The notes: a model not told the origin generated them from the letters alone. 64,000 bases of DNA from Ignavibacteria bacterium (GCA_016710985.1 JADJTX010000005.1:173748-237747); one strand, 5' to 3'; shown: positions 10,379-20,455, numbered from the stretch's first letter. Made by a program: numbers and translations.

Positions 10379-11784
10379 ATGAAAAATAAATTATCGGAAA
10401 AGATATCCATTGACCTTATCATGAACAGCATGCCCGGCTTAGTCTATATTTTGATAAAGACGGGTGCCTGATTGCATGGAATAATCGAGTAGAGGAAGTT
10501 TATGAATATTTATCTGATGAACTATACGGTAAACATATACTCGATTTTATAGACTCAAGTGACCATGAAAGAGTCAGTCAAACCATTAAAAATGTTTTCG
10601 ATGAAGGGTATGATCAGGTTGAAAACCTGGCTATGACAAAGTCAGGGAAAAAAATACCTTATCTGGGATCGGGTAAAATGATTTCTATCGACGGGGAAAA
10701 ATATCTGATCGGTTTAGGAGTCAATATCAGCGAGCTTGATTCAGCGCGTAAAAAAATTATTGAGCAGCTGGAAGAAATAGACAGACTGAATGAGCTTTTG
10801 CAAGCTGAAAATTTATATTTAAAAGATCAGCTCAAGCTGAGTGGTTTAAAGTATGATATTGTCGGAGAAAGTGAAGCAATAAAATATGCACTGTTCAGGG
10901 TTGAGCAGGTTGCGCCTACCGATGCTTCAGTTCTGATTCTGGGAGAAACCGGTACAGGGAAAGAGCTGATTGCCAGAGCAATCCATAAAGAGAGTAAAAG
11001 AAGGGATAAGCCGTTTGTAAAAGTAAATTGCGCATCAATTCCCGGAAACCTGATTGAAAGTGAATTGTTCGGGCATGAAAAAGGCGCTTTTACAAGTGCA
11101 GTTGAAAAAAGGATCGGCAGGTTTGAACTGGCTAACAGCGGAACTATATTTTTAGATGAGATAGGTGAATTGCCGATTGCTCTTCAGCCGAAACTTCTTA
11201 ACATTTTACAGGAAGGTGAATTTGAAAGGATCGGAAGCTCGAAGACAATCAAAACAGATGTCAGAATTATATCAGCAACAAATAAGGTACTGCAGGATGA
11301 AATTAATAAAGGGCAGTTTCGTAACGATCTGTTTTACAGATTAAATGTTTATCCGATCACACTCGCTCCTTTGAGAGAAAGGAAGCAGGATATAATTCCG
11401 CTGGCAGAATATTATACAAAATTCTATTCTGAGAAATTTAACAAACCCATAAAAGCAATTTCTAAAAAATCTATCGAACAAATGATGAACTATTCCTGGC
11501 CCGGGAATATACGCGAACTTGAAAATGTAATTGAAAGGACAATAATCACATCGAGAAATCATATTCTGAATGTTGAGGATCTGACCAAAAGCACTGCAGT
11601 ACAGAATGAAGATATAGCGCTTGAAGAGTTTGAAAAAAGACACATAGAAAGTGTACTGGAAAAAACTAACTGGAAAGTCTTCGGTAATAACGGCGCTGCA
11701 TCTTATCTTAAAATCAATCCTGAAACACTCCGATCGAAAATGCGAAAACTTGGAATAAAACGATACATACCCGATCATCTTTAG
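10379..11784 (+). CDS. Sigma-54-dependent transcriptional activator (PAS-AAA-Fis), frameshifted near 10450
   Basis: After joining two frames the protein has an N-terminal PAS sensor domain (DKDGCLIAWNN near residue 25), a short coiled linker, and a central AAA+ domain with Walker A GETGTGKE, a GAFTSA loop and Walker B GTIFLDEIGELP. It ends in a Fis-type helix-turn-helix (NNGAASYLKINPETLRSKM). GAFTSA is a common variant of the sigma-54-contacting GAFTGA loop. The ATG at 10379 opens a frame that stops at 10471; one extra T in the run at 10449-10452 joins it to the main frame. It precedes the porin/glutaminase cluster and probably controls it. Confidence 0.88.
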
Positions 11785-11792
11785 TTTTATTT

Positions 11793-11817
11793 AACTATCA
11801 TAGTTGAATTTAACTAT
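11793..11817. promoter_or_regulatory. AACTAT/ATAGTT palindromic half-site cluster
   Basis: AACTAT-C-ATAGTT (11793-11805) is a perfect 13-base palindrome and is followed, after gaattt, by another AACTAT (11812-11817). A second perfect copy, AACTATATAGTT, lies at 12293-12304 before the first porin. Repetition of the same word around the cluster suggests an operator, but the binding protein is unknown. Confidence 0.35.
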
Positions 11818-11955
11818 ACATACAACTTCACCTCTTCATAATCTTAACAAAACCGGCAATAATCCAACAATTAACATCTGGCATACTTACTGTTTATGAA
11901 ATGGTAGCTTAATTAAAGTTTAATTACTCATAATTTTCAAAAATTTTATAAGCTT

Positions 11956-12231
11956 ATGGAAACAGTTATAATAAGTGCCGCCATTGATTACAATAAAAGA
12001 TCAGAATTATTTCAGGTAATGGAACCTTTGAAATCCTTAGTCAAAAATTACTGTAAAGAGTTTGAGATAAAAGTATCTGAGGATAACAGTTTACTCATGA
12101 GGATCACTTTCGATAAAAAGAAAGATCTGGAAGAAAATTTTAACAATAAAGAGTTTAATATATTAAGGGGCTCAGTTAAAAGTCTTTGTAATAATGTGAA
12201 CATTAAAATCAATGGCGTTAAAGTTATTTAA
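11956..12231 (+). CDS. Small conserved-looking protein of unknown function
   Basis: The 91-residue product has alternating beta and alpha stretches, roughly beta-alpha-beta-beta-alpha-beta, and could adopt a ferredoxin-like or dimeric alpha/beta-barrel fold. I do not recognise the family. There is no signal peptide or membrane segment. It sits alone between the sigma-54 activator and the first porin on the same strand, with 170 bases before and 160 after, so it may belong to the same response. Confidence 0.55.
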   Translation: METVIISAAIDYNKRSELFQVMEPLKSLVKNYCKEFEIKVSEDNSLLMRITFDKKKDLEENFNNKEFNILRGSVKSLCNNVNIKINGVKVI

Positions 12232-12292
12232 TTCTCTAACCTCATAATTAACTGTGGAATAAATAACACATCAAATGTTGGAGTTCTAAGAT

Positions 12293-12304
12293 AACTATAT
12301 AGTT
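12293..12304. promoter_or_regulatory. AACTATATAGTT palindrome upstream of the first porin
   Basis: A perfect 12-base palindrome about 90 bases before the porin start, sharing its half-site with the cluster at 11793-11817. It is a candidate operator on shared-word evidence only. Confidence 0.3.
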
Positions 12305-12394
12305 TCTAATGGCATATAGATTTCAAAGTTATAAACAATTAACATTTAAATCAAAAAACACAACAAATTAAAATAACCAAACCAAACAAAAATC

Positions 12395-13645
12395 ATGAAA
12401 ACAAAAACATTACTAGTTGCTTTGTTATGCGTGTTCTATGTTTTATCAATAAATCTATCAGCTCAGGCACAGAACGAAAACACTTTTGAAGTTTACGGCT
12501 TCGCAATGGCAGAAGCTGGTTATAATTTTAAAACAATCAATCCTGCATGGTATGATGCACTAAGAGTAACAAAACTTCCTGCGGCTAAAAATGAATTCAA
12601 ACCTGACGGCAAGGTATTTTACAGCGTCAGACAATCACGTCTTGGTGTAAAAAGCACTACTCCTACAACAATCGGTACAATAAAGACTCAATTCGAATTT
12701 GATATGTTCGGTGTCGGAGCAGATGAGGGTCAGACCACTATCCGTTTGCGCCAGGCATGGGGCTCAATAGGAAAGTTCTTAGCAGGACAAACAAACAGTA
12801 CCTTCATGGACGGAGATGTATTTCCGAATTCTCTTGAATACTGGGGACCAACGGGAATGGTTTTCTTCAGGAATATTCAGATCCGCTACACTCCAATAAT
12901 GGACAAGCAAAATACACTTGCGATGGCGCTTGAAAATCCGGGAGCCAGCGGAGACGGCGGAGTTGTAAATGAATTCACAACAGTTCTCTCGACGGTCAAA
13001 CCTTTATTTAATGTGCCGGATTTTACAGCACATTACAGATATACAGGAAACTGGGGATATGTGCAGGTCGGAGGTATTATCGGCAGCATTAAATGGAGAA
13101 ATACTTCAGACTCATCTTATGTTCCTACGGATGGTTACGGTGATCCTGTTTACCTTCAGCTGAATGGAAGCGCTGTAAGATGGGGAGGAACCATAAGTAC
13201 TAACATTAATCTCGGTAAGAAAGCAATTTTCAGAGGGCAGTATGTATATGGAGAAGGAATGGAAAATTATATGAACGATGCTCCTGTGGATGTTGCAGTT
13301 ACAAGAAATTATGAAGGGAATACTATTGAACAGCCAATCAGAGGTAAAGCGCTTCCTGTCTGGGGAGCAACTGCCTTTGTGGATGTAAACTGGAGCAACC
13401 TGTTCTCAAGCTCCTTTGGTTATTCGGTAACAACAATAAAAAATACTAATCTTCAGACTCAGGATGCATACAAGCAGGGACAATACGGTCTTGTAAATCT
13501 TCTGTACTATCCGATGAACAATGTAATGGCAGGAGTTGAATACAATTTCGGCAGAAGGGATAATTACGGCGGCAGTTTTCATTCAACAACATCAGAAGTA
13601 AGATTCGGATTTAAATATAATTTTTCAAAAATATTTACCTTTTAA
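12395..13645 (+). CDS. DcaP-like outer-membrane porin
   Basis: A 416-residue protein with a signal peptide ending near AQAQ (residue ~26), then a barrel with many Gly/aromatic strands and a final Phe (SKIFTF). The segments SVRQSRLGVKS, FEFDMFG, RLRQAWGSIGKFLAGQTNSTF and the central LEYWGPTG match the DcaP family, trimeric porins for small organic acids or peptides. It is the first of four porin genes after a sigma-54 activator, and the next gene is a periplasmic glutaminase, 40 bases away. Uptake of amino acids or dicarboxylates is a plausible inference. Confidence 0.85.
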   Translation: MKTKTLLVALLCVFYVLSINLSAQAQNENTFEVYGFAMAEAGYNFKTINPAWYDALRVTKLPAAKNEFKPDGKVFYSVRQSRLGVKSTTPTTIGTIKTQFEFDMFGVGADEGQTTIRLRQAWGSIGKFLAGQTNSTFMDGDVFPNSLEYWGPTGMVFFRNIQIRYTPIMDKQNTLAMALENPGASGDGGVVNEFTTVLSTVKPLFNVPDFTAHYRYTGNWGYVQVGGIIGSIKWRNTSDSSYVPTDGYGDPVYLQLNGSAVRWGGTISTNINLGKKAIFRGQYVYGEGMENYMNDAPVDVAVTRNYEGNTIEQPIRGKALPVWGATAFVDVNWSNLFSSSFGYSVTTIKNTNLQTQDAYKQGQYGLVNLLYYPMNNVMAGVEYNFGRRDNYGGSFHSTTSEVRFGFKYNFSKIFTF

Positions 13646-13685
13646 AGTGAAGAAAACTAATTTATAAAATTAATTATAACTTAAT

Positions 13686-14726
13686 ATGAAAAAACTGATT
13701 TTTGAAAGAGGAATGAGATTGATTTTATCTATCCTGCTGTGTGTAATTTTTATTTCAGGAAATTTATCTGCTCAGAATTCTCAGCTTACAAAAGAGAATA
13801 TAGAAGCAGCAGTCAATGAAGCATACAACAAATACAAGGATGTCAAAGAAGGCGCAAATGCAGATTACATTAAAGAGCTTGCAAATGTTGATCCAAACAT
13901 CTTCGGTATTGCACTTGTTACCACAGATGGCCAGGTTTATACGATGGGTGATATTGAATCTATGGTTTCAATTCAAAGCGTTTCCAAAGTATTTACTATG
14001 GCTAAGGTAATTGAAGAACTGGGATACGAGGCTGTTGAGGATAAAATTGGTGTTGATGCAACAGGGGAGGTTTTTAATTCGATCACAGCAGTAGAAAGAA
14101 TGAGGGGGAAAGAAATTAATCCTCTTGTGAATCCCGGTGCTATTGCTTCAACAAGCCTTATAAATGGTTCTGATTCTGCTGCCAAATGGGCAAGCATACT
14201 GCAGGTTCACAGTGACTTTGCAGGCCGTAATTTAAGTCTTAACATGCCGGTTTATATTAGTGAAGCAGGGGATAATTTACGCAACCAGGCAATTGCTCAT
14301 CTTCTTTTAGCTTACGGCAGAATGTACTTTGATCCTGTACAAGCGACAGATATTTACACAAAGCAATGCGCTATTAATGTAAATGCCAAAGATGCCGGAA
14401 TTATGGCAGCCACTCTGGCAAATGGCGGTGTAAATCCTATAACAAATAAGGTGGTGGTGTCTCCCGAAACAGTTATGTACACTCTTCCGGTTATGTCAAC
14501 CGCCGGACTTTATGACGATTCAGGAATCTGGTTATATCATACAGGGGTTCCTGCAAAGAGCGGTGTTGGAGGCTGCTTAATTGCTGTTGTTCCCGGAAAA
14601 TTTGGAATAGCTGTAATTTCTCCTCCGCTGGATAAAGCCGGTAACAGTGTTAAAGGACAGCTGGCTATTGAATATATAATCGACCAGTTAAATGTTGATC
14701 CGTATCTGATTCAGCCGAGCAAGTAA
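13686..14726 (+). CDS. glsA: Glutaminase with signal peptide
   Basis: Glutaminase A converts glutamine to glutamate and ammonia. The serine beta-lactamase-like Ser-x-x-Lys motif is seen as SVSK (residues ~97-100), with NPLVNPGAI and the YLASNG-like ATLANGGVNP block further on. Unlike the usual cytosolic enzyme it starts with a signal peptide (LILSILLCVIFISGNLSAQ), so it should work in the periplasm. It lies between two DcaP-like porin genes, which suggests that glutamine entering through the porins is deamidated before transport. Confidence 0.9.
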   Translation: MKKLIFERGMRLILSILLCVIFISGNLSAQNSQLTKENIEAAVNEAYNKYKDVKEGANADYIKELANVDPNIFGIALVTTDGQVYTMGDIESMVSIQSVSKVFTMAKVIEELGYEAVEDKIGVDATGEVFNSITAVERMRGKEINPLVNPGAIASTSLINGSDSAAKWASILQVHSDFAGRNLSLNMPVYISEAGDNLRNQAIAHLLLAYGRMYFDPVQATDIYTKQCAINVNAKDAGIMAATLANGGVNPITNKVVVSPETVMYTLPVMSTAGLYDDSGIWLYHTGVPAKSGVGGCLIAVVPGKFGIAVISPPLDKAGNSVKGQLAIEYIIDQLNVDPYLIQPSK

Positions 14727-14800
14727 ATTCAGGTTATGTCTATCGTCTGGTGAACCAAAGAAGCAAAGCAAACTTTGAAACATTTACAACGGTAGTAGCT

Positions 14801-14940
14801 TTTACCACAGAGGCACAGAGAACACAAAGATACACAGAGAATCACTATCAACAGATTTTATTAATATCAAAATTTAATTATCCAATATTTAAATTAGATT
14901 TCTCTGTGAAACTCCGTGTCCTCAGTGCCTCTGTGGTAAA
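14801..14940. repeat. Composite palindrome, CAGAGGCAC type
   Basis: Left arm ttaccacagaggcacagaga (14802-14821) and beyond; the right arm ends cagtgcctctgtggtaaa (14923-14940), an imperfect reverse complement. A reading frame crosses it with sense-like residues (TTEAQRTQRYTE), which can mislead start calling of the next gene. The real signal peptide begins after the repeat. Confidence 0.7.
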
Positions 14941-15013
14941 TATTAAAATTTTGAGAAAGCTCGTGTCAAGATTTCTAAGCACAAAATTGAGTGGAAATTT
15001 TATCTTAACCAAT

Positions 15014-16260
15014 TTGAAGATTCACATTCTTTTCATATTTCTCTTTTCAGTTGAGCTGATTTTTTCTAATTCAAGTTACGGACAAACCAAAAACACATTA
15101 AATGACTCGCTGAAAAGTAAGACCAAAAAGACTATGGATACTCTCAGCTCAAAAGACGTTCACCCGCAGGACTCTCCCGAAAGCAGCGGACTCATAATCG
15201 AATCAAAAGATAGTAAACTCTGGATGCGGTTTTATGGTTCGGCAAGAGTTTATGGTTCTTATGATTTTAACGGACTGCAGGGTGGAACTGGTTTTAACAT
15301 TAGTGAAATTCCTGTTGATGAAGAAGTAAACGATGAACAGACATTTTATATGACTGCAAACATTTCGCGATTAGGGCTGGAAGTTAAGCGTAAAACTATT
15401 GTAGGAAATACTCTTATAAAAATTGAAACAGATTTTAACGGAACAGATAATAAATTCAGAATCCGTCATGCTTACGGTCAGACAAGTCATTTCATTATCG
15501 GGCAGACATGGACAAATTTCAGTGACATTGAAACTCTGCCATTGACAGTTGACGTCGATGGACCGCCGACAGCTGTTACAGTAAGAAATGTTCTTATAAA
15601 ATATTATCTTGATTTTAAAACCGGATGGAGATTCAGAGCAAGTATTGAATCACCCAGTGTTTTAATCTTTGTTCCGGACACATTGTCCATAGAAGAAGTT
15701 ACTCAGAATTATCCAGCAGTGCATCCAATATCAAGAAAGACTGGAAATCTTTGCAGATAAAAGCAGCGGCAATTTTAAATCCGATTTCGGTAAGAAATAT
15801 TTCCGGAGACAGAGGATCATTATTTGGAGGAGGAGCTTTGCTAAGCATGAATGCAAATATTTCTGTAGGCTCATCGCTTAAATTTCAGGGACTTCTGGGA
15901 AAGGGCATTGCATCATTCCTGAATCTGGCTGAAAATTCTGCATTTGATGTTATATTTAATCCTATAGACGGGGAATACCAGCTTACAGCGTGTTACGGAG
16001 GTTATTTAGCATACAATCTGAATATAATCGATAAATATCTTGATATGGATATAGTTTACGGTCTTGTAAATATCAAAATGGAAGATTACTTCCCTGACGA
16101 TTCGTTTAAATCAGGTCAGAACATAACAGTGAATGGATTTTTTCAATACCCGGAGCAATTCAGACTGGGAGTCGAATATAGTTATGGTTATAAGAAGACC
16201 AAAAGTGGATATAACGGTAATGCTAACCGGTTTGCATTTACTTTTTATTATGATTTTTAA
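15014..16260 (+). CDS. DcaP-like outer-membrane porin, frameshifted near 15720
   Basis: The first frame ends at 15760 and the second (from ~15730) runs to 16260; joining them near 15720 (cat-cca-aat) restores one barrel of about 415 residues. I chose a TTG start at 15014 because it begins a clear signal peptide (KIHILFIFLFSVELIF...SYGQ). The frame is open from 14750 but that part is repeat DNA. Blocks such as RIRHAYGQTSHFIIGQTWTNF and VRNISGDRGSLF resemble DcaP and its paralogue at 12395. It is the second porin of the cluster, after the glutaminase. Confidence 0.75.
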
Positions 16261-16268
16261 ATTGAAGC

Positions 16269-16285
16269 GGGGCGGGTGGGTAGGG
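16269..16285 (+). other. Canonical G-quadruplex motif just after a porin gene
   Basis: Four G runs of 4, 3, 3 and 3 bases are separated by loops of one, one and two bases. Such short loops favour a very stable quadruplex. It starts nine bases after the porin stop codon in otherwise AT-rich DNA. A perfect TGAATC-C-GATTCA palindrome follows at 16323-16335. Confidence 0.6.
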
Positions 16286-16465
16286 ATGTGGTTAAGACTC
16301 AGGCAAACAGCAACAGTAATGTTGAATCCGATTCAGCATGTTGAATGCAATTATATCAAAGCTGACTATGAAAGATATTAGTAATATTCAATCCTTAATT
16401 TTGTATATGTTAATTTCAAAATATCTAAAATCTAAAATACCATATAACTTAAATCAAAAAAATTT

Positions 16466-17833
16466 ATGAAATCTGTTAACTATTTTGCTATTGTCTTAAC
16501 AACAATTTTATTTTTGATCAATTCTGTTTCATATTCGCAGCTTGCTGACAACAATATTAAATTGAGATTTAATCAAAATTTAAAATCAAATATTTTAAAA
16601 ACCGGTAAACCTTCATCTGACACAGCAAAACCCGAAACCAAATATATTCCCGGTGCAGGATTAAAGCTAGTGGATACAGATGCGGGTAGTGCCAGTCTGG
16701 GTGTATTTTCATATGTTCGTTATTTAAATCAGCGGGGTCTTGATTCGAATTACACCGATGCATTCGGCAATACAAGGACCATACAAAGACGTCAGGATAT
16801 GCAGTTGAACAAAGTTAACATTAAATTTTTCGGATGGCTTATGGATCCGGATTTTCGTTATCTGTTTTATGTTTGGACCAGCAACACATCTCTCGGCCAG
16901 GTTTCGCAGGTTGTCGTTGCAGGGAATCTTCAATACAAAATTAACAAAAATTTTAATTTTGGTGCAGGCATTAACGGACTTCCCGGAGTGGCGAGCACAA
17001 GTGGTAATTTCCCTTACTGGTTTCCGGTGGACAACAGACTTATCGCCGATGAATTTTTCCGTCCTTCATATACTACCGGTGTATGGGCTTCCGGAAATAT
17101 TACTGATAAGTCAAAATACATGATAATGGCCGGAAACAACCTTAGCCAGTTTGGTGTAAATGCCGCCCGGCTTGACGGCGGATTAAGAACATTTTCGGGA
17201 GTAATAAACTGGTATCCTACTACAGGTGAGTACGGGCAGAATTCAGGTTTTGGTGATTTTGAAGGACATAAGAAAGCAGCAACGCTTCTTGCAGGACATT
17301 TTACTTATAGTGAGGAGAATAAAGAAAGCCAGCCGAACTCGGATCAGTTTGAGAATGTACAGCTCCGGCTTTCCGACGGAACAGTTATTTTTACGCCGGG
17401 TCTGTTCGGTACAGGGATCACTATAAACGACGTGGTTTACAAAATGGCCAGCGCTGATATAGGAATAAAGTACAAAGGATTTTCTTTTGACGGAGAATAT
17501 TACTGGAGATGGTTAAGTAATTTTACCGGAGACAGCGCGCAATATCTCGGTTTTAGAGTGCTCACTGATAACGGTTTTCAGGCTATGATGTCATATATGA
17601 TCATTCCGCAAAGACTTCAGGCGTTTACTACATTTTCTCAGGTGTTCGGAGACTACGGTAATCCGTGGGATGCGAGGGTCGGGTTTAATTTTTTCCCGTG
17701 GAAGAATCAGGCGTTCAGATGGAATGTTGAATACATTCAAATCTATAGAAGTCCTGTCGGTGCATTATCACTTCCTTATCCTGTTGGAGGAACCGGTGGA
17801 ATATTCAATATGGATTTTATGGTGAATTTTTAA
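16466..17833 (+). CDS. Phosphate-selective porin O/P-like outer-membrane protein
   Basis: A 455-residue porin with a signal peptide ending near SYSQ (residue ~25), a variable N-terminal linker, then a barrel with RRQDMQLNKVNIKFFGWLMDP and ADEFFRPSYTTGVWASG, blocks seen in the OprO/OprP-like family of Bacteroidota. The C-terminus ends in Phe. The family forms anion channels, but selectivity cannot be read from sequence. A paralogue follows 43 bases downstream, so the two arose by duplication and are likely co-transcribed. Confidence 0.8.
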   Translation: MKSVNYFAIVLTTILFLINSVSYSQLADNNIKLRFNQNLKSNILKTGKPSSDTAKPETKYIPGAGLKLVDTDAGSASLGVFSYVRYLNQRGLDSNYTDAFGNTRTIQRRQDMQLNKVNIKFFGWLMDPDFRYLFYVWTSNTSLGQVSQVVVAGNLQYKINKNFNFGAGINGLPGVASTSGNFPYWFPVDNRLIADEFFRPSYTTGVWASGNITDKSKYMIMAGNNLSQFGVNAARLDGGLRTFSGVINWYPTTGEYGQNSGFGDFEGHKKAATLLAGHFTYSEENKESQPNSDQFENVQLRLSDGTVIFTPGLFGTGITINDVVYKMASADIGIKYKGFSFDGEYYWRWLSNFTGDSAQYLGFRVLTDNGFQAMMSYMIIPQRLQAFTTFSQVFGDYGNPWDARVGFNFFPWKNQAFRWNVEYIQIYRSPVGALSLPYPVGGTGGIFNMDFMVNF

Positions 17834-17876
17834 TTACACATACAAAATTGAACAAGTAACATTAAAATAAATTAAA

Positions 17877-19192
17877 ATGAAAAAAATAATTTCAGATAGT
17901 TTCCTGCTTTACTTAGTTGTTGCTATTATTACACTTTCATTATTCAATGAGAATGCAAAGGCACAGGATGTTCCGCCTTTAGATGATTCCATTCATACAA
18001 GCGTAATAGAAGGGAAAGACAGTATTTATACTCCCGGGAATGGATTTGATATTGTAATAGGCAAAAAAGGATCCTTAAATTTCGGAGCGTATGGACTATT
18101 CAGATATATTAATCAGCTGCCTCCCGGACAGTCATATGTTGATCATCTGGGAAATTCTCGTAACATTGATGCACGGAATGACTTCCAGCTGCAAAGAGTC
18201 ATGTTATTTTTTCGCGGATTTTTCCTTGATCCTAAGTTAAACTATAATTTAACTTTATGGACGGTTAATGCTACAAATCAGGTTGCTGTAATCGGAGGAA
18301 TTACATACAAATTCGCCAAGCAGTTTAATCTTAGCGTAGGATGGGGAGCATTACCGGGAACAAGGTCAAATCACTACTCTCACCCGTTCTGGCTGGCTCC
18401 TGACAGAATAATGGCTGACGAATATTTCAGACCATATTTCACGCAGGGAATGTGGGCAGACGGAGAAATATTACCCGGGTTGATTTATACGGCAATGATC
18501 GGTAATAACTCGAGCAATCTCGGTGTATCCGCGGTGAATCTGTCGCGCAGTCTTGCATCAAGCGCCAGCATTGACTGGAGACCGACTACAGGAGAATTCG
18601 GGAAGTATAGTTCATTTTCGGATTATGATGAGCATAAAAACTTGCTACTACAATAGGAACGGCATTTACACATTCACGTGAAAACCGTTTTACTCAAAAC
18701 ATAGAAGACTCTCCTGTAAATACAGGAATACGTCTTTCTGATGCACTGAATTTGTTTCAAATCGGAGCGCTTGCAAAAGATGTTACTGTTTTGGAATCTG
18801 ATTACAATATGGTATCTGCAAATATGGGATTTAAATACAAAGGTTTTTTTCTTCAGACTGAATGGTATTCACGAACCCTGAATAAATTTACTGCTACAGG
18901 ACCTGTTCCTATAACTTCTACGCTGGATCAGGGATTTTATGTAGCGGCTTCATACATGGCAATACCCAAATGGATGGAATTATATTGCTACGGATCACAG
19001 GTCTGGGGACAGTTTAATAATTCAAATGAAATTACAAGCGGAGTTAATGTATTCCCTTACGGCAAATGGTATATGAAGCTTAATGCGCAGGTAATAGTTG
19101 TTAACCGTTCGAATGTCAGCAGTACGTTCGGATATTATGTCGGAGGATTAAAAGGAACAGTATTATCACTGGCTGCTTCGTTTTTTCTCTAG
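17877..19192 (+). CDS. Porin O/P-like outer-membrane protein, frameshifted at 18636-18640
   Basis: Paralogue of the preceding porin: signal peptide ending NAKAQ, then RNDFQLQRVMLFFRGFFLDP and ADEYFRPYFTQGMWADG. The first frame stops at 18656. One extra A in the five-A run at 18636-18640 joins it to the frame ending at 19192 (reading HKKLATTIGTAFTHS), giving about 438 residues. It ends in Leu after Phe-Phe, fitting an outer-membrane barrel. It is the last of the four porins in the cluster. Repeat DNA with agttgaaag words begins right after its stop. Confidence 0.8.
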
Positions 19193-19195
19193 AGT

Positions 19196-19245
19196 TGAAA
19201 GAAAGTTGAAAGTTAAAAGTTGAAATTAAAAGTTGAAAGTTGATG
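19196..19245. repeat. GTTGAAA/AGTTAAA tandem microrepeat
   Basis: Imperfect tandem copies of agttgaaag and agttaaaagttg start four bases after the porin stop codon. Similar words occur at 20349, 29648, 36970 and, inverted, 45218. Confidence 0.6.
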
Positions 19246-19307
19246 ACAGAATTGTATTCTGAAATGCAAAAGTTATAAGAGATAAAAATTTTTTAATCAA
19301 AGATATA

Positions 19308-20363
19308 ATGAATGATCAAACTTCAAATAATTCAGTTTACGATACAACTATAAGGTTATTAATTCTATTAGGGATCATTGCCTGGTGCTTATTTATAATA
19401 TTTCCCTTTATCCACATTTTATTGTGGAGTCTAATACTTGCAATTGCATTTAATCCTCTTCACAGCAGTCTGAATAAAAAATTTGGCGGAAAACCTAAGC
19501 TGGTATCATTTATTATAATATTTTCTGTAATGGTTATAATCATTCTTCCCGCCGGTTTATTAATTGGCTCTCTTGTGGAAGAAGTTAAAGTACTAAAGGT
19601 AAGTTATGATAACGGTTCTCTGACTATCCCGCCGCCTTCAGAAAGCGTAAAAGGATGGCCTGTCATCGGAGAAAAGCTGTATGAATTCTGGCTCCATGCG
19701 ACAGATAACATCAAGGAATTGGTTTTAAAGTACAAAGATCAGCTTATTGATTTTGGGAGCAGTGCAGCAAAGGGAATATTAAGTGCAACAGGAGGTCTGA
19801 TTCAGATTATTTTATCACTTTTCATTGCCGGAGTACTTTTGGCTACAGAAGGAGTTGGCGAAGCTGTTCGTAAATTTTTCAGGAAGGCAGGAGATAAAAG
19901 AGGAGATGAATTTGCTGATCTTGCTATTAAAACTATTGGCAGTGTTGTAAAAGGTGTAATAGGAGAATCCTTTGTTTTGGCTTTGCTGTTTGGAACTGTG
20001 TTCTTTCTTGCCGGTATTCCCTACGCCGGAATATGGACATTAATGGTGTTTGTATTATCCGTACTTCAGATGCCGCTTATTATTGTATGGATTCCTGTAG
20101 CAGTTTATATTTTTGCAGTCAGAGAAATAACACCGGCAATACTCTGGACCATAGCTCTTTTTTTGGTTGGCTTTTCTAATAACTTTCTCACTCCTCTGAT
20201 GCTTGGCAAGGGCGCTCCTGTACCAATGCCCGTGATATTCATAGGTGTAATCGGAGGGTTTATGTTATCCGGATTTATCGGGTTGTTTACCGGAGCAATA
20301 TTGATGTCTATAGGTTATACTTTATTTGTTGGATGGATTAACCCGGATAAAGTTGAAAGTTAA
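19308..20363 (+). CDS. AI-2E family (PerM-like) inner-membrane transporter
   Basis: The 351-residue product has eight predicted membrane helices: four near the N-terminus up to ~95, then a soluble segment, then LGFxxNN-like GFSNNFLTPLMLGKGAPVP and a final pair of helices, all typical of AI-2E/PerM proteins. The family exports small molecules or ions, and some members move the AI-2 signal or sodium; no substrate is proposed here. The stop codon lies inside a GTTGAAAGTTAA microrepeat that continues downstream. Confidence 0.85.
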   Translation: MNDQTSNNSVYDTTIRLLILLGIIAWCLFIIFPFIHILLWSLILAIAFNPLHSSLNKKFGGKPKLVSFIIIFSVMVIIILPAGLLIGSLVEEVKVLKVSYDNGSLTIPPPSESVKGWPVIGEKLYEFWLHATDNIKELVLKYKDQLIDFGSSAAKGILSATGGLIQIILSLFIAGVLLATEGVGEAVRKFFRKAGDKRGDEFADLAIKTIGSVVKGVIGESFVLALLFGTVFFLAGIPYAGIWTLMVFVLSVLQMPLIIVWIPVAVYIFAVREITPAILWTIALFLVGFSNNFLTPLMLGKGAPVPMPVIFIGVIGGFMLSGFIGLFTGAILMSIGYTLFVGWINPDKVES

Positions 20364-20405
20364 AAGTTAAAAGTTACGAATTACAAGTTATAAGTTAATG
20401 TTACA
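20349..20405. repeat. AAAGTT-type tandem microrepeat overlapping a stop codon
   Basis: Tandem copies of aaagttgaaagttaaaagtt followed by degenerate acaagttataagttaat words. The first unit supplies the last residues and the stop codon of the AI-2E gene. Confidence 0.6.
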
Positions 20406-20455
20406 AGTAGATAATTATAAAAAGAAATTTATTAATATCTAAAATTAAAATACAT

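Noticed and set aside
16133..16381. Open frame across the porin end and the G-quadruplex
   Set aside because: Out of frame with the clear porin C-terminus and has no protein-like features of its own.
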